From assembly GCF_900240265.1 (NCBI RefSeq), contig NZ_LT964739.1, forward strand, positions 1,015,820 through 1,079,819: a stretch of 64,000 nucleotides of DNA. Reading direction: 5' to 3'. The position numbers and the translations under genes are program-made. Below are positions 8,256-17,364 of the stretch, piece by piece. This DNA is from Galactobacillus timonensis (lineage in GTDB: Bacteria > Bacillota_I > Bacilli_A > Erysipelotrichales > Erysipelotrichaceae). The notes under the pieces were generated by a model. The model did no database searches and was not told where the DNA came from. It saw only the letters and a list, made by a program, of their open reading frames with translations. Each line of letters opens with the position of its first letter. The first letter of the stretch is position 1.

Positions 8256-11200
8256 TTATGACTCGTTGCTTCCTTGGCCGTTGAATATCTTTTTTAGACG
8301 GCTTTTCTGTATGACTGTCAGCGATACCGCGCATTGAACAAAAGTATCAATACCCCATTCTTTCTGCGCAGCAAACCTTCTGAGAACGGGAATATCTTCT
8401 TTTTTGTATGATCTCCCATTGATGTAATGCAGGAACGCAGCCATGTCAGCGTCAATAGCATTCAGATCATATGGTGTGTATGTGTAGGAAACTACTGTTC
8501 CCATAACGTTCATCAGATGAACGTGCGTGTCTTTCTTCCGGTATATGGTTGCAATTTCCACCGTCTCCGGCTGAATATTGGAAGCACCTATATGGTATCT
8601 GTAGCTGTCATTGATGTAATATCCGGATGCCGTTCCTTTTCTGTGAAGAAAGATCTGGTCTATTGCATCATCCGGCAGAATGACAGCATCGCGCAGAAAA
8701 TAATATCCATTTGTGATTCGCACAAGATATCCGGTTGTTTCAAACTTTCTCATACTGCAATTCATTGTTCTGCGGGAGACGCCGATATTCTTGTGGTCAA
8801 TGTCACTTACAATAATGACTTTATTCTGACAATTCTTTTTGAGATATTGCAGTATACGATCCTGTATCAGAATGGAATCTACGGAAATTGTTCCATATGC
8901 TGTATCATAAACGCCCAGGAGAGCTTTCAGACGCTGCACACAGGTTTCTGAAATCCTTGCGGCCGTACCAAGCAGATCTGCTGGGTTCCATTTTCTTCCG
9001 TGAATGTATTGCGCAAGGAAAGGATAATCAGCTGCTCGCTCATCGTTGTTTGTACAGATGTAATTCAGCAGGGCAATCTGCTCATAGTTCTCATCATTTA
9101 CAGGGAGAATCGTTCCCTTATAAAACACAGCTGTATCACGGATGTCTGCCTTATACAGGCCGCCCGGGTAACTTCTTCGATTTGTGGCAATTGTAGTCGC
9201 TGCCGGCATAGTATCTGACATGCCCATTGTGTAGCGGTACGATTCTCCTGTGTAATACCCGATATGATGGCCATCTTTTTCCAGAAACAACTTTCTGATG
9301 ATAGTTTCGGTAGAAATATCGTTGTAATGCTCGCTGAACAGATAGGCACCCTCTGTAATGCGGACAAGCGTGTGATTCGTACAGAGCTGCCTGAATGCGG
9401 CATAGAACTGCAGATTCACAAAAGGAAGACCCTTTTGATCGACATCCTTGACAATAATTACGTCATCCGGGGCATACTGTCTTCTTAATGCCGCAAGAAG
9501 TATATCAGTGTTTTCTGGCCGCTTTTCTTTCTTCGGTCTGCTGCGGGGCTGCCGAACTTTGTTTTTATAACATGGTTTGTGTTTTTCATAGCCATGATCA
9601 TCGATGAACCTTGCAATTACCGCTTTCTGCTCAGCACTCAGCATGTTAAGAACGGTATTGATTTCTGTTTGGTTAATATTCTTTTCCATATAGCTATACA
9701 GGCTGTCCCAGTATTTATGTCGGACAACAGAAAGTACCGCATCAAGGAATGCAATAACAGAAAGATGTTCTGATGGCAGAGGAATCAGAGGCATATGGAG
9801 GCGCACATTCCTGTTATCAATACGCCTTACTTTGCCATGGCTTCTCTCTGTTGCAATTGTATAGATTGTCGGTTTTTCATTGACGATGCCGGTAATATAC
9901 AAATAACTGTCACCTCGATAATAACCAATGGTTTCACCATTTCTGCTGAAGTAGAAGCCGCCGATAATCATTTCAGGCGTCGGAGATTTTCCTGCAAATG
10001 TGTACACGCCCTTAAAAAGCTCTGTGATCATTCCTTTTTTCAACAGATGCTTCATGCCACTGGCAAATGAACTATCAGACAAGCCGAGTTCTCTCCATGA
10101 AATATCCTCACGAACGATGATGCCTGTAGTTCCGAAAAGTTCAATCATGAGGTTATACATCATCTGTGTTGTGCAGTATTTTGCAGGTTTTACGCGGATA
10201 TGGATGATGCCATCACCTATAGCCGGCACTTCAGGCGGGATCATATGGAGCGCTGCAAGAAGAAAGGCTCCGCTGAATATGGCAAGCAGTTTATCAAGCT
10301 GTCTCCGGCAGGAACTGCTGATCAGATGCAAGTATTCCGAAAATGTATTACGATTCCATCCTTTGCCATAAAGATATGCGGCAAGAAAACCATAATTTTT
10401 CTGACGGCCATTATCCTGCCTGGCAATGTAGTTAAGCAATGCTGCTATCTCGTAATTGGTATCATTGACAGTAAAAGGGACTCCGCAAGCAAACAGGGTG
10501 GTGTTTAGTACAGTGGTTTTGTGCAGACTCGTGCAGCTTTCAAACACATTACTGGCAAGCTTTGAAATTTCCGGTGCTTTTTTTGATAGACCTATCTGGA
10601 ATTCATAGCTTTCGTCAATCAGATAGCCAATATGATGACCTGCGCGTACTATAAAAATTTCACGTATTGCTTCGCTGTCATCCCATTGCTCGTCCCCATA
10701 GCAGTAAACACGATAGGCAACAGCTCGAATGAATCCGCAGCGTGTCAATGCTCTGATCGCATCCTGAAATTGCTTGGTTTCCTTTTCTTTGAATAATTCG
10801 CGGCTGAAGATCAGACGGCCTCTGGGATAAGTCTTTATGATCAGCGTTTTCAATTTACTTGGATTTGTTGCTATTTCAATATCAAGTCTCTTTTTCCTGC
10901 CGTCCATTGGAAGCAGTTCCGATTTTGTTGGCCTGCGGATCTCTTGAAGAATCATCGCGGATGCCAGTTCCTTTTCATCTCCCGTGATGTTATTCCTGAT
11001 GCGATAGACATCTCTTCGATGACCAGGAACACATGTATAAATACCAGAAGTCATTTTTGCAACAAGGCTGGGAAATTGATTATCCGCAGTGACTTTGATG
11101 CAATATGGGCATCTGTGTCCATGGGTAAATGAATCCGGAGCCATCATAAATGTCCGGCCACAGGTATTATGTGTAAATTCAACCCTTGTTTTGCCATTAA

Positions 11201-12674
11201 CGAATGTACCAGTCATGGAATATTCATCTCCGGTCAATTCACGGATTCTTCGCACATAGATTTCCCTGTTCGAATTTTCGTCAGATGAAAAGCGGAGCGC
11301 TTTATATGGATGGCAAATCGGGCAGTATGGGCTCCGAAGAAATACATATGCACTATCAATATTGAATGTATGTCCGCATTCAACGCCATGAACCCTTGCG
11401 GGTTCCCTGAATCCATTGTATGTCACAAGAGAAAAACCCGCATTCTTGAAACGCTTCACTGCTTCCTTCTCCAGCACCCGTGTTTCGCATTTACAACGGC
11501 TGCCATTATACAGAAAGTTCACTGGCGTGATTTTTACATCGTTTCCGCATGCTTTGTGATGAAAAATCACGGGACTTGACAAGCGTTGAAAATCGCTTTT
11601 CAAAACATAATCAGGAGAAACCTTTGCACAAAGAAAACGGAACATTTCCTGCTCAGATTTCTTTGAGCAGGCGGGACATCTCCAGCCTGCAAGGAAAGCA
11701 TGCGGAGTTGTCTGGAATACGGTTCCACATTTTTGATGACGAAGGGTAATGCCATTACTATGATAATCACCCAGCAGCTCATATCCATGCACTTTATCAA
11801 AAAACATATTTTTAGTGATATCATCTGTGACAAGTGCAGTAGGAATATCGCTTCCAAAGAGAAAAGAATACAGGGCAATGCATTCCACAATGTTATAGGA
11901 TTGATAAACTGCTCTTTTGACGGCACTTGATACACTGCTTTTGAAATACCGGTTGTATTCAGCGGGAATTGCTTCTGATACGCGATTGTATCCGTCTTTC
12001 ATCGATACGTTTTGATAATATTGTGCCAGCATCTTTGATTTCATGAGAGAAGCAATCTGCTCGGCAGAACAATCAGGTGCTTTACGGAAAAAGGCATTTA
12101 CTGTATCGGCATATTGAATATCGGCATCCGTTATTTCATCTGTTCCGGTGAAATCACTGATTGAAAGGTCTCTTTTCCGGGGCATAAATTTTTCTGCTTC
12201 AAGAAGCCGCCGGTGATGCTTCGTACATGCACAGACGCCGGGAACCTGGTGCTCTCTGTGCAGCCACCAGAATCCATACCGTTTTGTTTCTTCCCGAGCA
12301 CACTCCGGACAGACGCGAAGTGTTGTTTCTTCTGAATGAATATCTCCGATCAAAGCCTGATACTGCGGATAGGCTCCAAATGCATTTTGAATAATCCTGT
12401 CCTGCTCGGATTTTCTGGAAAAAGCTGCTATGACAGGGTAGGTTGTATGGTCTTTGAAATATGACAATTGATCTGTGCTTTTTTCGGAAACATTGTTGTA
12501 AAGAACAGGAAGAGGCTCATATCCGTCAAATCCAATCTGTTTATTCGGAAGATTAGGACACAGAACATTCAAATAGAACTCATTAATACCCATGCCATTT
12601 GCCTGTGCTAGCCGCATTACATAGGAGAAAAGTGTTTCACCAGGCATAATCGGTATGATGACAGGTATCAGCAT
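8256..12674 (-). CDS. tniQ: Giant TniQ/TnsD-type target selector with zinc-ribbon and AbiEi-like repeats
   Basis: 1,472 residues, about two to three times usual TnsD length. Residues 1-290 are a TniQ domain (PIMPGETLFSYVMRLAQANG at the start; zinc site CPEC...WLHREHQVPGVCACTKHH at 122-154). Residues about 297-336, 355-396, 413-455 and 483-525 are four tandem zinc-ribbon modules, each with an extended strand pair, C(G)..F and a CPxC-type pair. Residues about 605-795, 830-1015, 1055-1255 and 1268-1465 are four copies of one module: a winged helix ending in G-Y-x-F, then GHHIGYYTGESYRYTMGMSD-like and ATNRR-like strands, as in AbiEi/DUF6088 antitoxins. The ATG overlaps the tnsB stop (ATGTAATG). 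In Tn7, TnsD binds the attachment site and recruits TnsC. I infer the same role, with the repeats reading DNA. Confidence 0.88.
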   Translation of the reverse strand: MLIPVIIPIMPGETLFSYVMRLAQANGMGINEFYLNVLCPNLPNKQIGFDGYEPLPVLYNNVSEKSTDQLSYFKDHTTYPVIAAFSRKSEQDRIIQNAFGAYPQYQALIGDIHSEETTLRVCPECAREETKRYGFWWLHREHQVPGVCACTKHHRRLLEAEKFMPRKRDLSISDFTGTDEITDADIQYADTVNAFFRKAPDCSAEQIASLMKSKMLAQYYQNVSMKDGYNRVSEAIPAEYNRYFKSSVSSAVKRAVYQSYNIVECIALYSFLFGSDIPTALVTDDITKNMFFDKVHGYELLGDYHSNGITLRHQKCGTVFQTTPHAFLAGWRCPACSKKSEQEMFRFLCAKVSPDYVLKSDFQRLSSPVIFHHKACGNDVKITPVNFLYNGSRCKCETRVLEKEAVKRFKNAGFSLVTYNGFREPARVHGVECGHTFNIDSAYVFLRSPYCPICHPYKALRFSSDENSNREIYVRRIRELTGDEYSMTGTFVNGKTRVEFTHNTCGRTFMMAPDSFTHGHRCPYCIKVTADNQFPSLVAKMTSGIYTCVPGHRRDVYRIRNNITGDEKELASAMILQEIRRPTKSELLPMDGRKKRLDIEIATNPSKLKTLIIKTYPRGRLIFSRELFKEKETKQFQDAIRALTRCGFIRAVAYRVYCYGDEQWDDSEAIREIFIVRAGHHIGYLIDESYEFQIGLSKKAPEISKLASNVFESCTSLHKTTVLNTTLFACGVPFTVNDTNYEIAALLNYIARQDNGRQKNYGFLAAYLYGKGWNRNTFSEYLHLISSSCRRQLDKLLAIFSGAFLLAALHMIPPEVPAIGDGIIHIRVKPAKYCTTQMMYNLMIELFGTTGIIVREDISWRELGLSDSSFASGMKHLLKKGMITELFKGVYTFAGKSPTPEMIIGGFYFSRNGETIGYYRGDSYLYITGIVNEKPTIYTIATERSHGKVRRIDNRNVRLHMPLIPLPSEHLSVIAFLDAVLSVVRHKYWDSLYSYMEKNINQTEINTVLNMLSAEQKAVIARFIDDHGYEKHKPCYKNKVRQPRSRPKKEKRPENTDILLAALRRQYAPDDVIIVKDVDQKGLPFVNLQFYAAFRQLCTNHTLVRITEGAYLFSEHYNDISTETIIRKLFLEKDGHHIGYYTGESYRYTMGMSDTMPAATTIATNRRSYPGGLYKADIRDTAVFYKGTILPVNDENYEQIALLNYICTNNDERAADYPFLAQYIHGRKWNPADLLGTAARISETCVQRLKALLGVYDTAYGTISVDSILIQDRILQYLKKNCQNKVIIVSDIDHKNIGVSRRTMNCSMRKFETTGYLVRITNGYYFLRDAVILPDDAIDQIFLHRKGTASGYYINDSYRYHIGASNIQPETVEIATIYRKKDTHVHLMNVMGTVVSYTYTPYDLNAIDADMAAFLHYINGRSYKKEDIPVLRRFAAQKEWGIDTFVQCAVSLTVIQKSRLKKIFNGQGSNES

Positions 12675-14833
12675 TACATCTTCCTCCGGGCGATTTCCTC
12701 GATCTGACGTTTTCTTTCTTCCATGGTGATCTTGCTGCCGACGATAATGTGGCTGGATGTATTTCCCTTTGCAGAATCAGGCGATGCGTTCTGCTCCGGC
12801 ACAATTGGAACGGACGCATCTTTGGCAAGAGAGTGCTCAACGGAAATTGCCTCTTTTTCTTCGCTGCGGGCAGGAACCATATCCTTTGTATTGTTGGTGA
12901 TCCCTTCATGCCGGGATGCTGCACTATCAACGATTGATTCTACTGTTCTGTTCAGGGCGATCTTGTGTTCCTGACGGTATGCTTCGTTCTGCTTGTCCAT
13001 GATTTTTCCGGCTTTTCTGAGGTATTCGTATCTCTTCCATGTCATGTCACGGTAGCTGTTGTTCTCTGGAATGCTGGCAATGAGTTTCTCACGAACCGGG
13101 TGATTATCGTCATCAAGAATGTAGATATAGGATGTGTTCCTTGGGTCAATTCTGATGGCATAATACTGTCGTGTTCTCTGATGCCTGTAGCGGTCTGCAT
13201 TGACCTGATACAGGTCACATTCATAGTAAAGACCGTTGACACAGAATCCTGGCATATCAGAGGAAATGACTGCTTTTGCAGGTACGCACAGTGTGTATCT
13301 GAGCGATTCATCATCCGGAAGCATCCGGGGATAGTTGAAATTATCACAGTAGTATGTCCAGAGTTCTGCCGGAATAGGCCGGACTCCTGCTTCAATCTGT
13401 CCTTCAGACTTCAGTTTGCTGACCATGTATTTGGAATTGTGAGAAAGCACGAAGGACAGGACGATCTTTGTATAATCCTCAATGGTCATGACTGCCTGCT
13501 TATGGTGTTTGGAATCATAGCGCTTTGTGATTTTTCCGTGCATAATCAGCGGGATTCCTGTTTCCTGATTGATCATATGAAAGATGTGTTCCACTGTACC
13601 TTTCATGGAACCGTTCATGACAGGAACCGTATCAATATCAACATTCAGCTCTTCAGCAATCCGGTTGAAATCCTTTGAAATGAAATCAGAACCGTGGTCG
13701 ACACGGAATTTCAGAGGCTTGTAACCTGTCGGCCACAAACGATCATCTTCAAACGTAATATCATACCTGCTGCACAGTTCATGCTTATTCAGAGCCAGGC
13801 TGTAAATGGCGTTTGTCAGACCGACAACAGAGTTGTTATCAAAAGCTATGGAAACGCCCATGATCATGGAAGTCCATACATCAATGATGATATAGACGAT
13901 AGCACGTCCAACTGCCTGCGATGGATTGGTTCTTGAAACAAGTGCGGCATCGACTTCGCATGCATCGATTTCAAAACAATCACCAGGGCCAATCAGATTC
14001 GTCTTTGCTGATCCGGTATGCAGTCTGTGCTGGTTATTCTCTTCAAATGCACTGGTATCAGCAACAGTAAGTGCCTTTTTGGGAGCGTGCTGCCGTACAT
14101 AATGGTAGAACTGGTTGTAAGTCGGTCTTTGATTGGCTGGAAGAAGAATTCTAACTACAGATCCATCATCAGCGGTAATATCGCTGGAATAGTATTTGTC
14201 CAGCATGTAGTGGTAAAGATAATCCCATGTCTGTCCATGAGCGGATCCATCCGGCTTCGTTCTCATGGCAACCATCTGATCAAACAGTTTCAGATCTGTC
14301 TCAGTCAATAATTTTCCCTGATCTAAGCCATATGCTGATTTCCGCCCGGGCTTTCTGACTCTTGTCTTTACTGCTGGTGCGGCTTTCTTGTAGCGTCCAT
14401 CGATCAGAGCGGCATCTGACAATCCGCCCTGAAGATACAGACGTGTGATTTTCCATACAGTTGACTTGGCAGCATCGTGCTGTTCGGCAATTTTTACAAA
14501 TTCATCTTTCTTTTGCTTGCCAACCAGATTGAGAAAGGTTGGCCCGTAAGCTTTTGATATATCTTCAGCAATGGATTTATCGGATAGAAACTTTTCTCGT
14601 GTACGTGGCGAAAGTTTGCGAGGTGAAATGATTGTTATATCATCAGCACTTACCTCAAGTGTTTTATCTGACAGCCGATCCATGATGGTTTTTACTGTGA
14701 TGGATTTGATCTGCAGAGAGGAGACGTTCATCTTCACGATGACTGCAATATCCCCGTTATGAAAGATCACCCGCCACTGTTCTCCTGTTTTCGGGTCTGT
14801 CAGAATATCTCTGACCATAATTTTCTCGTTCAT
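12674..14833 (-). CDS. tnsB: TnsB transposase (DDE)
   Basis: 719 residues. Retroviral-integrase-type core with the catalytic triad visible as D290 (GDCFEIDACE), D379 (FRVDHGSDF) and E415 (GTVEHIFHMIN). N-terminal part has helix-turn-helix segments (AEQHDAAKSTVWKITRLYLQ) for end binding. The basic C-terminal tail (ITMEERKRQIEEIARRKM) is the region that contacts TnsC in Tn7-type systems. TnsB cuts the 3' ends and joins them to target DNA. The start overlaps the tnsA stop (ATGA) and its stop touches the tniQ start, so translation is coupled. Confidence 0.95.
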   Translation of the reverse strand: MNEKIMVRDILTDPKTGEQWRVIFHNGDIAVIVKMNVSSLQIKSITVKTIMDRLSDKTLEVSADDITIISPRKLSPRTREKFLSDKSIAEDISKAYGPTFLNLVGKQKKDEFVKIAEQHDAAKSTVWKITRLYLQGGLSDAALIDGRYKKAAPAVKTRVRKPGRKSAYGLDQGKLLTETDLKLFDQMVAMRTKPDGSAHGQTWDYLYHYMLDKYYSSDITADDGSVVRILLPANQRPTYNQFYHYVRQHAPKKALTVADTSAFEENNQHRLHTGSAKTNLIGPGDCFEIDACEVDAALVSRTNPSQAVGRAIVYIIIDVWTSMIMGVSIAFDNNSVVGLTNAIYSLALNKHELCSRYDITFEDDRLWPTGYKPLKFRVDHGSDFISKDFNRIAEELNVDIDTVPVMNGSMKGTVEHIFHMINQETGIPLIMHGKITKRYDSKHHKQAVMTIEDYTKIVLSFVLSHNSKYMVSKLKSEGQIEAGVRPIPAELWTYYCDNFNYPRMLPDDESLRYTLCVPAKAVISSDMPGFCVNGLYYECDLYQVNADRYRHQRTRQYYAIRIDPRNTSYIYILDDDNHPVREKLIASIPENNSYRDMTWKRYEYLRKAGKIMDKQNEAYRQEHKIALNRTVESIVDSAASRHEGITNNTKDMVPARSEEKEAISVEHSLAKDASVPIVPEQNASPDSAKGNTSSHIIVGSKITMEERKRQIEEIARRKM

Positions 14834-15522
14834 ACAAGCTCCTCCTTCCTCAGCTTTTCAAATGCTTCTCCATTCGGCACGAATGCCGATTCCAGTTCTT
14901 TTATTGGGAGCTGACAGACATTCATATCCGTCAGAATCCGTTTATGTGCAATCAGATGCAGCACCATGTCCCTGCGGGAATGCACATCATCCAGACTGTA
15001 ATATTTCATGACAAGCCGCAGATTCTTTGCAGTATTCGCAGGAATGTCTGTTTTGAAGACAACATAGTAGGGAATTTTCTGTGACTCGTAGTATTTCTTC
15101 TCAATAAACAGCTTTTCATCTGTTCTTCTGTCGTCAATTTCCGACTGATCCGGCTTCACCGATACAGCAAACTGACGTCCGTCATTCAGATCGACCAGGA
15201 AGTCTGTTGTCATCACGATGTTCTTTCCTGCGTGTGCCGGATGCCGCAAACCATAGTATTCTGCAATAGCTTCTGTGTCCGTCAGCGGCAGGGGATACTG
15301 TTCACGGATATCCGCAACGTTGTCCTGCCATTGAAGGCAGAGATAGATATTCAGCTCTCCCTGTGACAGCAGACTGACAGTTCTGCCGGCTTTTGCGTCG
15401 TGATAATTAACGGTAGTTGACAGGCCGTGGATCTCTCTTGGCAGAATCCATGGCTTGTACGTTCTGCCATGTCCTTCGCCACGATGCTGTTTCCGCCGTG
15501 TTTCATCAGAGATCTGTCTCAT
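14830..15522 (-). CDS. tnsA: TnsA endonuclease
   Basis: 230 residues with a restriction-endonuclease fold. Likely catalytic residues are E56 (LLSQGELNIY), D107 (TTDFLVDL) and K123 (VSVKP), in the order and spacing of E63, D114 and K132 of Tn7 TnsA. The family signature NVADIREQYPLPLTDTEAIA is present. TnsA cuts the 5' ends so that the element leaves by cut-and-paste. Its presence as an intact gene argues against a copy-in cointegrate mechanism. Start overlaps the tnsC stop (ATGA) and its stop overlaps the tnsB start. Confidence 0.93.
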   Translation of the reverse strand: MRQISDETRRKQHRGEGHGRTYKPWILPREIHGLSTTVNYHDAKAGRTVSLLSQGELNIYLCLQWQDNVADIREQYPLPLTDTEAIAEYYGLRHPAHAGKNIVMTTDFLVDLNDGRQFAVSVKPDQSEIDDRRTDEKLFIEKKYYESQKIPYYVVFKTDIPANTAKNLRLVMKYYSLDDVHSRRDMVLHLIAHKRILTDMNVCQLPIKELESAFVPNGEAFEKLRKEELV

Positions 15523-17168
15523 GCGTCAGCCTTTCCAAGAATGCTCCCGATGTTGTCTCTTGTCGCAAGAATCTCGTCCTGCATGGCGTCGGAATCAGGA
15601 CGTCGTTTCTTTCCTTCCTGCTTTGCGGCTGCCTTTGCGTCATTATGCTCAAGCCTCTGCTGTACGGCTGTCACAGCTTCATCTTCTGTGATTGATGCAT
15701 TTTCGGGAAGCATGACAATATCGTTGAATACCTTTTCTACTTTGGCAGCAGTGTATTTATCGGAAAGCTTCTTTACGACATTCCGCTTCATTTCGATGAG
15801 CTGAATATTCCGGCTGTCCTTTGATGCTTCAGACATCCGCTTCTTTGTCTCGTCCTGCTTTTCGTTTTGTTCCACGGAATTCAGCAACGGGAAGTTTGCC
15901 TGAATAGCCTTTTCAGTTTTTGCATCCTTGTACTTTTCCTTTGCCCGGGCTTCTTTGAATACATCCACATGACGGTTCTTTGCTGTATTCCTGATGAAGT
16001 CAGCGTTGATCATCTGAACGCCACTGCCTGCATTGATCGCATCCAGCTGGACATACTTTGCCAGCTTTACCATGGTTCCAAGCCTTCCGCCTGTAATTTC
16101 ATAGGAGGCATCCAGTGCTTCCTGCGAGATATCAATCGGAATGTCAGTCCAGCTGTAGGAAAACAGATTTGCCATGAACAGATCAAACAGTTCACGGTCA
16201 TTGCAATATCCATTGGCGTTGATGTAGGTAGAGAACCGGCGGGCGGTATGACGCTCGCTGAACAGGTCGTAGAAGGCATCATCTGTGCCAATGACAGACA
16301 TGGCCACATTCGTATTGTTTTCCAGGGTGAGAAGAGAAGTAACGGAAGATGAAGAGGTGGAATGCCTGCTCATCTGCTGGATTTCATCGAAGATGATCAT
16401 GCCGATGCCGAACAGATCAATCAGCTGTGCACAGTAGGCGACCTTGTCTCCGATCATCTTCTTCTTGGCCATCTTTGCCTGATATACAGGGTTGATGTTG
16501 CCGAGCGCCAGGTCGATCTGTGCAGCAATCGCATCATAGATGTTCTTGAAACTCGATTCGTGAGGGCAGACAACAACGAGATAGACAATCTGAGGAAAAT
16601 GGTAATCCGATGATGGATGATGCATGATTACCTGCGGGTAGTGGCTGAGCGTCATATTTACACAGGAAGTCTTGCCGCAGCCGGAAGTGCCGAGCATAGA
16701 AATTCCTTCGATGGAATCTGACATGTTCCTGGCGGTCATCTTGTGATGCATGATCTGATCCTGATTCCCCATGACGTAGTGCACGTCAATTCCTTCATCG
16801 TAGATCAGCTTTCTGCGGCGATAGGAAGTCACAATCGCATTATGGAATTCCCGCTCGAAGTCGCCATGGAAGGAAAGAGGAAAGCGGATATCTGAAAGCT
16901 GTTCCACTGCTTCTTCCTTGTCGTACTTGTCCATGGCCGCAATCTGCTCATCCGTCGGCAGAGGAATTGCCCTATTGTTAGCGACCACAAGCTGTTCCGG
17001 TGTCAGGAAGCGGGGAAGCGCCTCCACATAGGGATTGCCTGGTGCAATGTTTGACCGGATATATTTGGCATCCACAATTGTATCGGCATCAAGGCTGCCG
17101 CCTATAAGGTACTGATTGCCGCCTTTGGGTACATCCGTGGCATATTGATATTTGAAATCAAATTTCAT
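15519..17168 (-). CDS. tnsC: TnsC AAA+ regulator
   Basis: 549 residues. Walker A GTSGCGKT at 160-167, Walker B GMIIFDEIQQ at 256-265 and an arginine-bearing SERHTARRF segment near 305. N-terminal extension of about 130 residues and a C-terminal coiled, charged tail follow the ATPase core. TnsC links the target selector to TnsAB and gives target immunity in Tn7. AAGGAGGAAT lies directly before the ATG. It is the first gene of the minus-strand operon, an order (C-A-B-Q) that differs from the A-B-C-D order of classical Tn7. Confidence 0.94.
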   Translation of the reverse strand: MKFDFKYQYATDVPKGGNQYLIGGSLDADTIVDAKYIRSNIAPGNPYVEALPRFLTPEQLVVANNRAIPLPTDEQIAAMDKYDKEEAVEQLSDIRFPLSFHGDFEREFHNAIVTSYRRRKLIYDEGIDVHYVMGNQDQIMHHKMTARNMSDSIEGISMLGTSGCGKTSCVNMTLSHYPQVIMHHPSSDYHFPQIVYLVVVCPHESSFKNIYDAIAAQIDLALGNINPVYQAKMAKKKMIGDKVAYCAQLIDLFGIGMIIFDEIQQMSRHSTSSSSVTSLLTLENNTNVAMSVIGTDDAFYDLFSERHTARRFSTYINANGYCNDRELFDLFMANLFSYSWTDIPIDISQEALDASYEITGGRLGTMVKLAKYVQLDAINAGSGVQMINADFIRNTAKNRHVDVFKEARAKEKYKDAKTEKAIQANFPLLNSVEQNEKQDETKKRMSEASKDSRNIQLIEMKRNVVKKLSDKYTAAKVEKVFNDIVMLPENASITEDEAVTAVQQRLEHNDAKAAAKQEGKKRRPDSDAMQDEILATRDNIGSILGKADA

Positions 17169-17219
17169 ATTCCTCCTTCATAAGCACTTATTGCATTCCG
17201 CCATCCAGTTTCTGATAAT

Positions 17220-17255
17220 TAGCACATTATGTGCTACTTATGTGTGCTTACATAA
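17220..17255. promoter_or_regulatory. Paired palindromes overlapping the tnsC promoter
   Basis: TAGCACATTATGTGCTA (17220-17236) and TTATGT-N6-ACATAA (17238-17255) sit back to back. The second covers the predicted -10 box and the first lies at the expected start of the transcript. Both share the GCAC/GTGC and TTATGT elements, so they look like a double operator for a repressor of transposition genes. Confidence 0.55.
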
Positions 17256-17279
17256 TAGAGTATAAATTGTGATTGTCAA
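17252..17279 (-). promoter_or_regulatory. Predicted promoter of the tnsC-A-B-tniQ operon
   Basis: On the minus strand: TTGACA (17279-17274), 16-bp spacer, TATTAT (17257-17252). It reads toward tnsC, about 85 bp upstream of its start. Confidence 0.6.
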
Positions 17280-17328
17280 ACATATCAACATGATATTTTT
17301 AATAAAACATGCAAATTGCAACTAAAGT

Positions 17329-17344
17329 GTTTATGTTCATAAAC
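17329..17344. promoter_or_regulatory. Inverted repeat upstream of the ISL3-like gene
   Basis: Perfect GTTTATG-TT-CATAAAC, 20 bp before the preferred ATG at 17365. Possible operator or 5' hairpin for the rightward cargo operon. Confidence 0.45.
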
Positions 17345-17364
17345 TTATGGGGTATGATATACAC

